From NCBI GenBank assembly GCA_030704615.1, contig CM060732.1, positions 34,451,053-34,515,052 of the forward strand: a stretch of DNA of 64,000 nt, read 5' to 3'. This document shows, piece by piece, positions 30,562-43,055 of this stretch (its first letter is position 1; every line of letters starts with the position of its first letter). This DNA is from Takakia lepidozioides (taxonomy: Eukaryota > Streptophyta > Takakiopsida > Takakiales > Takakiaceae). A model generated the notes under the pieces. That model did no database searches, was not told the origin of the DNA, and saw only the letters and a program-made list of their open reading frames with translations. A program made the position numbers and the translations under genes.

Positions 30562-33500
30562 TTACTGGCAATGGTTAGCTTGCGCTGCTGGGCACACATC
30601 TGCAAAAGAACAAAACCGACATTTCCAAAGTTCGTCCTCTGGGACAAAAGCTGCATGCCTGCGACCTTGCAAATACTCAAGGTGCCACCGAAGGCGTGCT
30701 TCCAACCATTCGCCTTCGAAAGGGAACTCGTCTTGCCCCAGCAAAGCTCGATCTGCCTGCAATTCATATCTGCCAGCCAAAACAGAGAAGTTTATGGACA
30801 AGATGCATTGGCAATGTTTCAAGTGTAGTAACTGCAAGAAGACAGGCAACCTGACATATTCTCCATACCTTCCCTTCAAAATTAAACCCATGCCTTCCCT
30901 CTTATGAAATGTCTTTAACGGGTGGTAGTGCTATTAGTGCTACCCTATTGAACCTATGGTGTGGTCTGTGCCTTCCAAAAGTGCAGTCCCCACCAAAATT
31001 TTACTTATTTCCAAGAGCAATGATGGGTCTGCATGTCAGAGTAATGTCATGTTGTAAACAGGACCTACTCCATACTCAAAAACCACTGCCACAGTGTTCC
31101 TAGTATAACCCAACACTTACCTCAACAAGAGGGAGTCATGGGATTGTGGAAACAAGAGGCACTCTTCAGAGAACACGCATACCAGGTCCTGCAAGTTCTT
31201 CACCTGCATCGAGCCGTCCAAAACTACAAATGTTAATGTTTTGACGTGAGTAATATTGAAGAAAAGACCATCTTGAGATATCCCTAATTGGGAAGGTACA
31301 CTCACCTCAACACCTAGATATATGTCAGCGGCATGGGACATAACATCTTGATTGAGGCTGTGCTCAGGACGCAACCTGAAGTGGTGAAAGAAAGAAGTAA
31401 ATGGGATGCCAACTGTGACCATGCTATCCCAAAGAAGTTTGTAGACCATCAACTGCAGCCTGCATGCCCACACTTCGTTGGTCTCCATTTCACAGTTAAA
31501 GTGAACAAGGTGGAGAAGAATAAAGCTAACTAGAGGTGTCCTAAGCCACAGCAACAGTGAACTAAAGTTCCCTTCCAGCAGAAGATTTCCAGCTTTCTTA
31601 GCTGTTCTAATCTTTAAAAACTTAGGTCTATTTTTTTCAAACTATACCTGCCATTCCTTTTCTGCGCTTCAGATGGAGGTGAAGGCCGGCTCCGTGTTTT
31701 AGTGTCAACAAGGAGAGGTCGCTCCCCTCCTTCTCTTTCACAAAGCTGCAATTCGTCAATCACCCCTAATACCCACATGCCATCAATGATGCCCAATCTG
31801 CAACCAGAGAAATATAAGCTTGAGTCTAGACACAGTTCGCTCCTCTTATGCAAACCTATGAGTCTGTTGACTTGGAGACCTTGGCTTGCATGACTCATGT
31901 GCCAAATATTGGATGAAACCGACTGCTTAGACCATCAGACCCTGATCCAACATATCTTGCCTGAGTTGGCCAATACAGAATCAACTTGAATCATCTTACA
32001 CCTTCATAATTAACATGAACAAAGATCAATGGTTCCACTCCCATTGGTACAATTTCGGGCCCAACCTGGGATGATTGACACCAAAGTCCTGTAAAAAGGC
32101 CCAAAATTTTCCCGAAACAAAGCTTACAGTTAACATACACTACTTGTATTTACTGCTGGTGAACAAAACAGGGACATGAAAGTTACATGGACAACATTGT
32201 GGTGCACCCAGGTGATAATTAAAAGATTTTCCCCCTGGAAGTTTTGTATATCTTTGAGAAGAATGAATTGCCTTCACACACTCCAAAAGATATTAACAAA
32301 TTACTGCAAGAGCCCTGCACTCGTGCAACAGACCTTCCAAGCACGGCCAGCCCATCATAATGATAAGGCTACGAATTCCACTAGAAATGTGACATACTCT
32401 TTAATAGGAAAGCAGATTATGACCTCCTGAGATCAAATCACCTCTTACTGCAAATTTGAGGTGCAACAGAACCCATTTTAAGAGAACTTGTGCCGCCATC
32501 TTAAAAGCTGAAATTCTGAGCATAATCAGAGCCAAAACAAACTCAAGATCACAAAACAGGTTGTAATGTCCAACTATGACAAAGGAATGACAAGTACCAT
32601 GTTACTTGGCATAGCAAGGTGTGGACATAGTCACAACACTTACACAGGCAGCTCCCGTGTAAGGCCCTCACTTTGAAGTTGCCGTGCTCCCGTTATAAAA
32701 TTAAGCAATCGGATTGCCCATGAGTCTTCCTTTGAGTGAACTGCTACCTCCACTCTGGTCACCACCTGCTTTCAGACCCAACATGAGAATCTATCCTTCT
32801 TGTCTGTTTGAAGCACATCACAATAAGAGCAGCAAATTTCACACTTCACACACAGTTTTACAGCATCTTACTTCTACTTCGAGCTCAATGTGACGAACAC
32901 TGCCAGCTTTCATGGCAGAAGTCCTCTTCGGTTTTCCCAGAGTCATTGAAAACTCCACTTGCTTCTCACACCACTCCTGCACATAACCTCCCCCAACATC
33001 GATTTCCAGATTAGACTCTGCAACGCATGAGACCAAGACTTGACCCTAACCCTAGACCAGCATACATCTCAGCCTCTATACCACTCCTTACATACACCTA
33101 TTCAGCTAGGCTAGACCGATGACCTGATCGGTGTCCGCCCTTCGATCTAGGACTCTCTAAATGGTGCAGTAAGGTTCTAAGATTATAGTGAAATCGTATC
33201 CCACCAATGCTGTGAAGTCAGTAACAGAGAGACCTCTGGACCCATAGCGAAGGGATGGTGGCATTGGTCCCACTCCTTCCTCTCCTCTTCCATGATTCTC
33301 TTCCTGGGTCGCCTGTTTGCTGACTTGAAGGTCCTCTATATCCCCAATCCGACCTGCGTTGAATTCTCGAGATTGCTCCTGCGAAAGATTGCTTGTTCCT
33401 GGATCACTCTCTATGATTATCGGTGCATTTCCTTCAACTAAAACTGCAGTTTTTTCATAGACATCGTGTGCAGCAGCTACAATCAACGTATTTCGTTGCG

Positions 33501-34029
33501 GAGACACCTCTGCATCAGGTCGAACCGCACTGAAGACTTCTTCAACAATCCTCGAATCAGAAATGGAAGGAGTAATTTGAGAATCAGGTTTCAAATTTCT
33601 AGAAACGATAGCACCCTCAGTCGATCTTGCTTCGGAAATATCCACCTTTCCGACACATGCCTGAGCCTCAGACTGGAGAGGCGGGACAGAATCGGCCTCT
33701 CTTTCGGCGCAAAAAGGGACTACTAAAAAATCTCCATCCGTGCTGTCACGCACTACATTATGGCTACAATGGTTATGAGACTGACCTTTCAAACATTTCT
33801 GCAACCTAAAATTATACGATTGTACAGGGCCTCGCTTCGTTGGTGATTGCGAAGTCACGCATTGAAGGGGAACAGAAGAATGCAAGACAGTAGGCTGAAG
33901 TGAATGGGCCGGGAATAGTAGAGGTGCTACAGATTGGACACCTGAGAAAGCTTCTTCTATAGCCGCCATCTCTTCGTCGCCCACGAGCTGGAACGGAATG
34001 TGCCTTGAAGCCAACACAGTTTCGTTCAT
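30562..34029 (-). CDS. EXO5: Exonuclease V (EXO5/DEM1 family), seven exons
   Basis: Exons on the minus strand: 34029-33205, 32976-32872, 32765-32644, 31797-31648, 31459-31306, 31203-31121 and 30769-30562. All have GT-AG borders and consistent phases (0, 0, 2, 2, 0, 2), giving 548 residues. Exonuclease V is a single-strand DNA exonuclease of the PD-(D/E)xK fold with a 4Fe-4S cluster, working in nuclear or organellar DNA maintenance. Seen: GLSVTDFTAL|EWCEKQVEF with the first cluster Cys, LGKPKRTSAMKAGSVRHIEL, GVIDELQL and LLVDTKTRSRPSPPSEAQ (active-site Asp and D-x-K), LQLMVYKLLWD, and WKCRFCSFADVC supplying the last three cluster cysteines. The N-terminal ~255 residues are Ser/Glu/Pro-rich, look disordered and are specific to this protein; no clear transit peptide is evident. 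No breaks are seen, so the gene looks functional. Confidence 0.93.
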
Positions 34030-34226
34030 TGTCCCTTCTACTTACTTCATCTAATGCTTCCCTGGACATGAGATCGGATGCTCAACTCCAAGGAAATCGA
34101 GCTCAAAATCTATACCCAACAACCACCAGAGTGGATGGTGATTGCAGATGCCACAGAATCCAATTTTTTACGACCAGGCAACCATGAAGTAAACTGCTAG
34201 TGTATTCTCCATTCTTGTTTCTTGTT

Positions 34227-34251
34227 CCCCCCCCCCCCCCCCCCCCCCCCC
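34227..34251. repeat. Homopolymer of 25 C (G25 on the EXO5 strand)
   Basis: An uninterrupted run of 25 C on the plus strand, about 200 bp upstream of the EXO5 start codon. On the EXO5 sense strand it is G25, able to form a G-quadruplex. Its length may be unstable or partly a sequencing artefact. Confidence 0.9.
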
Positions 34252-34679
34252 TTCTCATCATGTGCCCGTTCACCCATTGTACATGTTGTAAATAATGTCT
34301 TACAGGGTTTCAACAATTCTTGCTCTGCGTGGCCTAAATTATTAGAGTGATATGAACCTGCGCCAGAGAAATTTGACGGGTTCTCTTCATCGAATACGGG
34401 AAAAGGCCATCACGGGCGTAAAGACACGAAGCCTCGAAAAAAAAGGAACGACAGATACCTCATGATACAACAAACCCTAGCCGAGTCAACGTGCCTTAGA
34501 ATGGCCCAACAAGCTACTAGGTAACTTTCAAGGGATTTGAACCATTAGAGAGAAGAAGGGATAAAGGAGTGCACAGTGGCCACATGACACACCGCCATCG
34601 CTCATCAAGACATTGGCTGGAAAGGTGCAAGGCGAAAGGAAAAATGATCTCAATTCAAGTCCTCATTAAGGATCTCAGT

Positions 34680-36590
34680 GCACGATTCGACATGAAGACA
34701 TTTCACAAATTTGGAGGTTCGTGTCCGGCCTCCGTGACAACTTCCGTGTATGTTTGACCCATTGTGCCTAGGGGCGGGTCACAAACTTCTTGTCTTACAG
34801 TAGATTGGCCATCTTGCTTTGAGTAGAGCGATGCATTCCATAGAGAGCACACAGACCGGGTTTAAAATATTCCTTGCGGGATTTTGTAGCAATTTCATGT
34901 TGTCGAACTTCTCATTGCATCTCTCGAGCGAATTTTTGTAGCAGCTTCCGAATTTCGCAAGTTTAAAAGTTGTATTTTCTGGGGTCTGGTTCCTTTGGCT
35001 GTGCATCGCTTGATCTACTGCTGCAGAGACCCAGTCGAGCTATAGAGACCCAATCGTCAGGACCCAATTCTGGAAACGTTACCAAGGCTCAAGCATACGG
35101 AGGCCCAGAGAACTACCATGGCTTTGTCGCAGGGAGCAGAACCGGCAAGGCAGAAGCGGCAACCAGTCGTCGGCCCTCAGTACTGCCTGTCATATCTAGC
35201 GCTGTTCACTGTGAGGAAAAAGGTACAGTTCTTCAGTCGGGGGGACTGGACCATCGAGGATGCCAGAGGGCACGTAGTTCTCAAGGTGGACAAGCGAAAG
35301 TTTCTCGATGCTGGAGGAAATAGAGCACTCAGCATGCAGAGGAAGGTTGGATAGAATCCCTTCCATGCCCACCACTACTAGCATATCATCGTGAGCAGGA
35401 TACATATGTAGACCGCAGTTTCCACCTTTTCACCAAAAGGACCAAGCAAAAGGCTCGCAGCAAGACCTTTGAGTGTAACCTTTTTGAGCAGGCCTGGAAT
35501 ACCTGCTTCAAAGAATGTATGCAGCATATATACTGTGTTTTGTTAACAATACTTGGAGGGTCAGCTTGTGTTACATCAGCGATTGAAGTCCTCCTCCTAA
35601 TAATTGTCAGTCAGTGGGGTTGCAGTGTCTGGGTTCCCAAGCAGGTACCCTGCATAGTGTCTGATGAGAATATAAGGCAAATTTGCAAAGGTTGTGTTGG
35701 TTGGACTCTCAAGCTGGAATCTGTAAGGTTGACCTAATACTGGGTGTGTGTAGTCCAGTTTATGTTTCAATGGTGTTTCTGGAAGGTTTGATGACTGGAG
35801 GTTTTGTGGACAGAGTGATGATCAAGCCCTTGTTTGTGAGAAGACGAGTCAAACTGTAGACTTGGTTTACAGTGGTAGATGTCTTACCACACCTTGCTGG
35901 GTCCTCCAGAGAGACAACGAATGGCATGTGTATGTGGGCACCAGCGAACGCAAGATCTTCTCTGTGATCAAGGGTTCACTCCACTGGCGAAGTGTTTCTC
36001 CCCTCAAATCTTAACCGGCACTCTCCAGATTTCAAGGTCGAGAGCAACTATTTGGAGAAGAATGTCACCATTTTCCAGGGATCACAACAAATTGCACAGG
36101 TAATGTAGTCACATATTGCAAGTTACTCTCATCCTCATGGAAGATGCGTTGGACAGACCTCTATTGTTCAAGGAGGGTAAAGTAGGTGAACCATATACCC
36201 TACCATTTGGGGATGCAAATGGACCCTTGGAGTGACAAAAGTTTTCGGACCACTCAGTTGCTCACATTCCACTGCCGGCAGGATGAGCTCAGGTGAAACG
36301 TTATGTGTGCATGTGAATCTCTGGCATCAGACAGCATTTGAATAATGATGGAGTCAGACTCCCTCAAGCCGGATGGAAGGGACTAACTTGAGGCACATAT
36401 GTGGGTGTTTTGATGCTGGGACAGATGAGCCGGCATATGACATTCGCCAATGTTTTCCTGGGAAGACACACATTCAACTTGGCGCTTCTCCCCGGTGCAG
36501 ACCATGCACTGGTCTTCGCCCTAATTGTGATCATGATGGAGGCAGGGGAAGATGGGAGCAGCATACCACCTTTCACTGGTGGATGAGTTG
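34680..36590 (+). repeat. Segmental duplication, unit 1 (LURP-one-related locus)
   Basis: This unit matches 37,990-40,110 along its length: upstream flank (CAAATTTGGAGG/CAAATGTGGAGG), exon 1, intron 1 (CAGGCCTGGAA, TCAGCTTGTGTTACATCAGC), exon 2 (TTTCCAGGGATCACAACAAA), intron 2 and exon 3 (CTCCCCGGTGC.GAC). The two units are about 3.3 kb apart, so introns and flanks were copied together by DNA-level duplication. Confidence 0.88.
35118..36586 (+). pseudogene. LURP-one-related gene copy 1, frameshifted
   Basis: LURP-one-related (LOR) proteins have a tubby-like C-terminal/scramblase-like fold, and some act in plant defence. Exon 1 is 35118-35345 (VVGPQYCLSYLALFTVRKKV, then GDWTIEDARGHVVLKVD). 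It lacks about eight residues after KVD that copy 2 keeps (AMSLREKR region). Exon 2 (about 35,910-36,099) begins WHVYVGTSERKIFSV, but relative to copy 2 there is a net 14-base deletion near 35,970-35,990. This shifts the frame and gives a stop at SPLKS. Exon 3 (36,425-36,586) still encodes MSRHMTFANVFLGRHTF and LLPGADHALVFALIVIM. The LFSIH start of exon 2 is also altered. I judge it non-functional unless splicing skips the damaged exon. Confidence 0.75.
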
Positions 36591-36599
36591 GTAAGATAA

Positions 36600-37255
36600 A
36601 AAACCTGGCCGCACCCAGGTAGTCACTTGCAAAGGTTTTAACTGGTCTGTCTCATTTTCCTCCCTCTCCTTCTCCCTCACCATCCAAACAACACAAAACT
36701 GGCTGCCTCTGACTGTAGACAGTTAACTGTAAATATTTTAAATGATATAAATTGATTATCGTCTATAACATACGTGTTAAGAATTAGTAATAGCTCCCAT
36801 CTATTGTTAAATGTAACTGAAATCAACACAGAAAGAAAGGGAGAGAGAACTACAGCAACAGTAGAAGGATAGAGAAGTAGAAGGAGAGAGATACTTAAAG
36901 GGAAATCTCTGAGATGGTCCTCAATGGCAATGATTTTGAAGAATGTATTGATTAGAGATGTTTCCCTTTCCAAAAAACAATTTTGAAAAAATAGTGATTG
37001 GTTTACATTTGAGCACATTGAGCTTTTCGCCACCCATAAAATTCGATTGTGCATACAGTCAGTGTGTTAGGATGAGGTTCTTTGGGTGGAGAAGTTCATT
37101 GTTGTTTTCTTCTGCAGTGCCACAACAAAAGTGACAAAGTCCATCATCACAGAAACGACTATGAGAGATATTGGAATGCAGGTAGAGCGGGCTATGAAAA
37201 CTTTTGATTGGAAAAACGATTTAGAAAGGTTTCAATTTTAAATTTTGTTTGCTAA
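36600..37255. other. Spacer between the two LOR units
   Basis: AT-rich DNA with no supported gene. The frame at 36,677-37,054 (-) is Leu/Phe-rich and unlike any known protein. Confidence 0.35.
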
Positions 37256-37473
37256 GCAAAGTTATCATTAATGTTGACAGTTACAGAGACGTGGTCAAAG
37301 ATGACTTTCAGTTAATGACTAGCTGAAGTAGTACATTTCTTGGAGAGAGAAGACTCCGGCCAAAGCAAAGTTATCATTAATGTTGACAGTTACAGAGACG
37401 TGGTCAAAGATGACTTTCAGTTAATGACTAGCTGAAGTAGTACATTTCTTGGAGAGAGAAGACTCCGGCCAAA
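37256..37473. repeat. Exact tandem duplication, unit 109 bp
   Basis: The segment 37,256-37,364 (starting GCAAAGTTATCATTAATG, ending ACTCCGGCCAAA) is repeated immediately at 37,365-37,473. I find no difference between the copies, indicating a very recent event or an assembly duplication. Confidence 0.93.
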
Positions 37474-37989
37474 GCCAGGGTAACGAAGAGCCCCTTCACC
37501 TTGCAAAATTGCCTCCCTTCAAGGGTGGGCCCTCTAAGATCAGCGTAAATTACTGCGCCGGTGAGGTAGCTTATGAAGTATTGTGTTTTAATTGACAGGA
37601 GCACAAGTATGAGCAATTCTCGCTTGAGCAAAATATATGGCGTCTATAGCCCGTTTGGGTATAGGGTTATTACAAACTCTAAACCCACCTTACTTCAATG
37701 TAAATAAGATTTGTATACTATTATGAAGGATGTTAGAAGTTCAAAGCACCCAGAGAAAGTTTACTGGTCACAATTGTGTACACCTACATGGAAGATAAGA
37801 ACAGTATATAGAGCTTGCAAGGGAATTATTACCTCTGCCTCCTCTCTCTCCTTGGCCTGCAGTAGGAAGGTCTTTTGTGCTGTACATTGGGATTTTTAGG
37901 GCTGCCAACACATGTCAACACAGGAGAAATAGCCCAGTAAAAAAAATTGAGCACCAATGAGGCTCAAGATTGCACACCAACATCCAATG

Positions 37990-40110
37990 GACGAGCCAGG
38001 GCCGTTGACGCCAAGACCCAATTCGCAAATGTGGAGGTTTGTATTGGGCCTTCGTCACAAGTTCCGCACCTTCTCCACGCGCTGTGTTTGACCGTCTGTG
38101 CCTCAACTCATCCCCGGGGCTTGTCCTACTAAGCTTACTGCACCTAACGCCACAGATTACCCTCTTGCTATGAGGTGAGCGAGGCATTCCATAGACAGCT
38201 CGCAGACCGGGTTTTAAAAACATGTTCTTCGGGGATTTGTATCATCTTCATGTTGTGGAACTTCTGCATCTGTAATTGAGTGGATTTCTGTAGCAGCTTC
38301 AGAATTTATCAATTTTGATTCTATCTTTTCTGGGGTTTGGTTCCTTTGGCTGCGTATCGGTTGACAGGACGTACTGCTGCGAGACCCAGTCGAGCTGTAG
38401 AGATCCAATCGTCAGTGGCAAATTTTGGAAACGTTGCCAAGGATCAAGCATCCGTATCAGGCCCAGGGAAGCACTACCATGGCTTTGTCGAAGGGAGCAG
38501 AACCGGCAAGGCCGTTGTGGCAACCAGTCGTCGGCCCTCAGTACTGCCTGTCATATCCAGCGCAGTTCACTGTGAGGAAAAAGGTACTGGCCTTCTCTAA
38601 TGGGGACTGGACCATCGAGAATGCCAGTGGGAACGTGGTTTTTAAGGTGGACGGTCGAGCGATGAGCTTGCGTGAGAAACGGTGGCTTCTTGATGCTGAA
38701 GGAAATAGAGTACTCCGCATGGAGAGGAAGGTTGGATAGAATGCCTTCCAAGCCCACCACTATTAGCAGTTGATCGTGAGCAGCAGGATACAAATGTAGA
38801 CGGCAGTTTCCAGTTATCTACGTTCTAGCTTTGAGGTGCACTCATCAACTAAATTGATAACATTGTTAACTGTGGGCATGTTTGCATATATACATAGATG
38901 CTTGTTTGGGTTAGGAGAGCCATATGACTAAGCAATGAAAAGGCTCGCAGCACGACCTGTAAGTGTAACATTTTTTAAAGCTATAAAGCAGGCCTGGAAA
39001 TCCTGCTTACAGAGAAGTCTACGCAGCATTCCATCCAGAATAAGGGTCAGCTTGTGTTACATCAGCGAGTAAATTACCCTCCTGGTAATGTTCACATAGT
39101 GGGGTCGATTGCAGTGTCTGGTTTGCCAAGCAGGTACCGTGCATAGTGGCTGATTCGCATATACATATAGTAAATTTTCAAAGGGCTTATTGGTTGGACT
39201 GTCAAGCTGGAATCTGTAAGGTTGAAGCAAAAGTAGGTGTGTGTAATCCAGATTTTGTACGTTCTCTGGTGTTTCTGGAAGGTTTGATGATTGGGGGTTT
39301 TTTGGACAGAGTAATGACCAAGCCCTAGTTTGTGAGAAGATGAGTCAAACTGTAGATTTTTTTCTAGTGGGTAGGGGTCTTACCACTCTTTGCTGTTTCC
39401 TGCAGCTATTTTCCATACACAAGAAATGGCATGTGTATATGGGCACCAGCAAACAGGAGATCTGCTCTGTGAAGAAGTCGTCAGTGTTGCAGATCTGTAC
39501 CTCCATGAACGTGTTTCTCCCCTCAAATCTCAACAGGCAATCGCCAGATTTCAAGCTCAAGGGCAACTTTTTTGAGAGGAACGTCACCATTTTCCAGGGA
39601 TCACAACAAATAGCACAGGTAATGTAGGCACATATTGCAAGTTAGTACTCTCATCCTCAGGGAAGATGTGTTGGACAGACATCTATTATTCAAGGAGGGT
39701 AAATAGGTGAACCATATACTCTTCCATTTGGGCATGCAATTGGATCCTTGGAATGACAAAACTTCTAGTACCACTCAGTTGCCTTCACACTCCCCAGACA
39801 TTCTACTGCCCCACCCAGGAAGAGCTCCGGTAGAATGGTATGTGTGCATGTGAATCTCTGGAATCAGAACTTTGCAGCATTTGAATAATGATTCATGAAG
39901 GAGTCAGGTTCCTCGAAGCCAGACGAAAGAGACTAACTTGAGGCACGGACGTGGGTGATTTGATGCTGGGACAGATCACTCGGCAGCTAACAGTCACGAA
40001 TGTTGTCATAGGCAGAGACACATTTGGAGTTACGGTTCTCCCCGGTGCCGACTACGCACTGGTCTTTGCCCTCATTGTGATCATGGATGCAGTGTATTTA
40101 CAAGATGCAA
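37990..40110 (+). repeat. Segmental duplication, unit 2 (LURP-one-related locus)
   Basis: Partner of the unit at 34,680-36,590. It holds the intact LOR gene, and flanks and introns align with unit 1 apart from indels. Confidence 0.88.
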
Positions 40111-40115
40111 AGTAA
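38479..40115 (+). CDS. LURP-one-related protein (tubby C-terminal-like domain)
   Basis: Exons 38479-38730, 39406-39618 and 39975-40115, all phase 0, give 201 residues, the usual size for this plant family. The fold is a membrane-tethered-type beta barrel like tubby C-terminal and scramblase domains. Founding members are induced in defence against oomycetes, but the biochemical role is unsettled. Seen: VVGPQYCLSYPAQFTVRKKV, GDWTIENASGNVVFKVDGR, LDAEGNRVLRMERK|LFSIHKKWHVYMG, VKKSSVLQICTSMNVFLP, DFKLKGNFFERNVTIFQG and DTFGVTVLPGADYALVFALI. Donors are GAAG|GTTGG and ACAG|GTAATG; acceptors are CCTGCAG and GGGACAG. The start ATG follows CACTACC and is preceded by no in-frame ATG. No break is visible, in contrast to the upstream copy. 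Confidence 0.88.
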
Positions 40116-40119
40116 TGGA

Positions 40120-41160
40120 TTGCTCAATTTCTGGAAATCTGGCAGGCAATCTGCATCACGGAAGATCCGACGCGACACCTCCCTTCCTTGAGTGACCTTC
40201 CATACAACATAGTTATGGGACCCATGGTTTTGTTTGCGTGTTCTAGTGGGGCCCTGCATGCAAAGTAGCAAGGAGCAGGCGGGGGAAGGGCACGAGAGCA
40301 AAGTCGTCCCCCGTCAAGCGGCGGTCCAAGTCCTTTACGCACACCAACTTTGGTCCCAGGGATGTTATGAATATTGTAAAATGCATCTAGGGACAGATCT
40401 GGACGTTTTGCTTCCACAGGTTTCTGGGTTTGTAGTGTAAAGTGGCATAATCAAGACAGAGCACCATTTTGGTGGGCCACTGAAAATAGTTGAGACCCAC
40501 ATGGATCTGGGTGTTACTTTTTACCGCCAACCATCAGTATAAGGATTATGCATGGAAAAATCATCCTTATGCGCGCAAAAAGTGTAGTCAATTTGATGGC
40601 CCCTCATTTTACAATAATTGGGACGATATGGCGCATGCCCGAGCTGAACGGTGGCCCCTGCACGGAGGCCTGGCTACCCCACCCGGACCCCAGCCGCGCC
40701 TGTTGCTGCTGCGGGCGCAGCACCCGCGGCCCACCAGCCGCACCCCTGGCCGCCGCGCCCCCAGTCCGCTACCCTCCCCCTCAGTCCGCCAGTCCGCTAT
40801 GCACCCCAGGCCGCTGTGCCAGTCCCCTCACGTCCACCCTGCCAATCTACCCGCAAGTCCGCTGCCCATGAGTCCGCTTTCCTCCAGTCCGCTGACGATG
40901 CCGCGTCTGGACCGTCCGTTCGTAAATCTCATCTGAGCCCTTTATTTTTAGGGCATGAATTCAAACCTTATCCCTGTCACTTGCTAGCAGCCACGATCAT
41001 GCGCACTGGTGCTCCTTGCACGTTGTCCATCATGTCCAATGTGTTGCGGCACGTTTCTTGCAGGTTTTGAAGCGGGTCCTCTATACTGTACAGGGCATGA
41101 ACATGGAAGCAAAAGGCGACGATATACTGAAAACGGGAAGCTGGATTATACGGCCTCTTT
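40120..41160. other. GC-rich spacer with CAGTCCGCT words
   Basis: Between 40,640 and 40,920 the plus strand is C-rich with repeated AGTCCGCT/AGTCCGC words. Pro/Ala-rich frames (for example 40,651-41,070) follow from composition and are not supported as genes. The right part may belong to the decayed Ulp1-like element that follows. Confidence 0.35.
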
Positions 41161-41684
41161 GACAATGTTTGCAAACACCAAAACTAGGACCCTTCAACAC
41201 GAAGGATCTCCATTGGAAGAGAGACACGCAATATGGTTATATGGGTGCGCGAGTGAATGTTCAGAAGGCCTGCATACCATGGCATAGAGTTGATGACTTT
41301 CTCCTTGGAGAGGAGAGTTTGGTGGACTACCCCACTCAATTTTGGGTGAATGCCCATACTATAGTGCAACCCGGCATGCTAAAAGGGTCGAGAGCCAACA
41401 GTTTTCTGAACAGTATTATGTGTGCACCATGCTCATCGTCCTTTTTGTAGTCTGATTGCATCTCTGTTGCCATTTTTCAGAATGCAGCTACGGCGTGAGC
41501 CTAGCGTGAGCCCAGGAGCTCGGCTCACGCTTTGCCCTCTAAGCGTGAGCCCAGGGGTTTAGTGGAGGAAGAAGCAGGCCCCATACCTGAGTCCTCTGTT
41601 TAGAGAGGGTCCTACTATCGTGGAAGCAGTTATAGCGCTTAAAAAAAGAGGTATAGAAAGAATGGAATGGTCATTGTGAAACTT

Positions 41685-43055
41685 AAAGAGGTTTTCTTAT
41701 TGAAGAAGAGGTGAAAAAAAAAGGTTGGTGAGTCATCATGAATCTTACTTAGGAATTCTTGCATGAACAAGAGGCAAGAAAAGTTTGGATGCTCGTTGTC
41801 AAGCTATTTGACGTTTCCAATATTTCATCCATGGTGGATGGATGATGGATGGATGAAATATTGAAGAAGAGGTTAAAAATAATGAGGATGGGCAAGAAGA
41901 GGCCCCAAAATATAACCCCTCATTGTGAAATAGGCAATGGTTTTTGTTAATGTAGATGAGGTGAAAATTAAACAGATTGTCATCTTCAAGCTTATTTAGG
42001 CTTTGTTTGTGAAGAAGATGTGTAACAAAATGAGCGGTTTATTGTGGAACTTTGTTCAGGTTTGTGTTATTGAAGATGAGGTGAAAAAAAAACACATGGT
42101 CATTGTGATTGCTTATTTAGGGTGTCTTTGTGAAGAAGAGGTAAAAAAAAATTGAGCTATCCTTGTGAAACTTGTTTAGGATTCTGTTATTGAAGAAGAG
42201 AAAAAAAAATCAGATGGTCATCATGAATGCTTATATAGGGTTTGTTTGTGAAGAAGAGGTGAAAAAAAAAGTTAAGCTCTATCATTGTCAAACTTGTTCA
42301 GGTTTCTGTTATTGAAGAAGAGGTGAAAAAAGAAATCAGATGGTCATTATGAATGTTTATTTAGGGTTTGTTTGTGAAGAAGAGGTGAAAAAATTGAGCT
42401 CTCAATCTCAAACTTGTTAAGGTTTCTGTTATTGAAGAAGAGGTGAAAAAAAAAAATTGAGCTCTATCATTGACAAACTTCTTCAGGTTTCTGTTATTGA
42501 AGAAGAGGTGGAAAAAAAAACCAGATGGTCATCATGAATGCTTATTTAGGGAATAAATTAGGGATTGTTTGTGAAGAAGAGGTGAAAAAAAAACTTGAAC
42601 TCTACCATTGTCAAACTTCTTCAGGTTTCTGTTATTGAAAAAGAGGCGAAAAAAAAAGTTGAGCTCTATCATTGTCAAACTTCTTCAGGTTTCTGTTATT
42701 GAAGAAGAGGTGAAAAAAAAACCAGATGGTCATCATAAATCTTATTTAGGGAATAAATTAGGGATTGCTTGTGAAGAAGAGGTGAAAAAAAAACTTGAGC
42801 TCTACCATTGTCAAACTTCTTCAGGTTCATGTTATTGAAGAAGAGGTGAAAAAAAACCAAATGGTCATCATGCATGTTTATTTAGGGTTTGTTTGTGAAG
42901 AAGAGGTGAAAAAAAAAGTTGAGCTCTATCATTGTCAAACTTCTTCAGGTTTATGTTATTGAAGAAGAGGTGAAAAAAAAACCAGATGGTCATCATGAAT
43001 GCTTATTTAGGGAATAAATTAGGGATTGTTTGTGAAGAAGAGGTGAAAAAAAACT
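41685..43055. repeat. Minisatellite with GAAGAAGAGGTGAAAAAA units
   Basis: About 1.4 kb of repeats in which GAAGAAGAGGTGAAAAAA recurs every 50-70 bp. It forms a higher-order pattern of two alternating spacers, one with GATGGTCATCATGAATGC and TTATTTAGGG, the other with GAGCTCTATCATTGTCAAAC and TTCAGGTTTCTGTTATT. Later units (42,480-43,040) are most alike. The array lies between two pieces of the Ulp1-like gene, in what would be an intron. Confidence 0.93.

Noticed and set aside
40490-41070. Pro/Ala-rich frames as a gene
   Set aside because: Two overlapping frames show similar low complexity, caused by repeated AGTCCGCT words, and no start context or splice structure is convincing.
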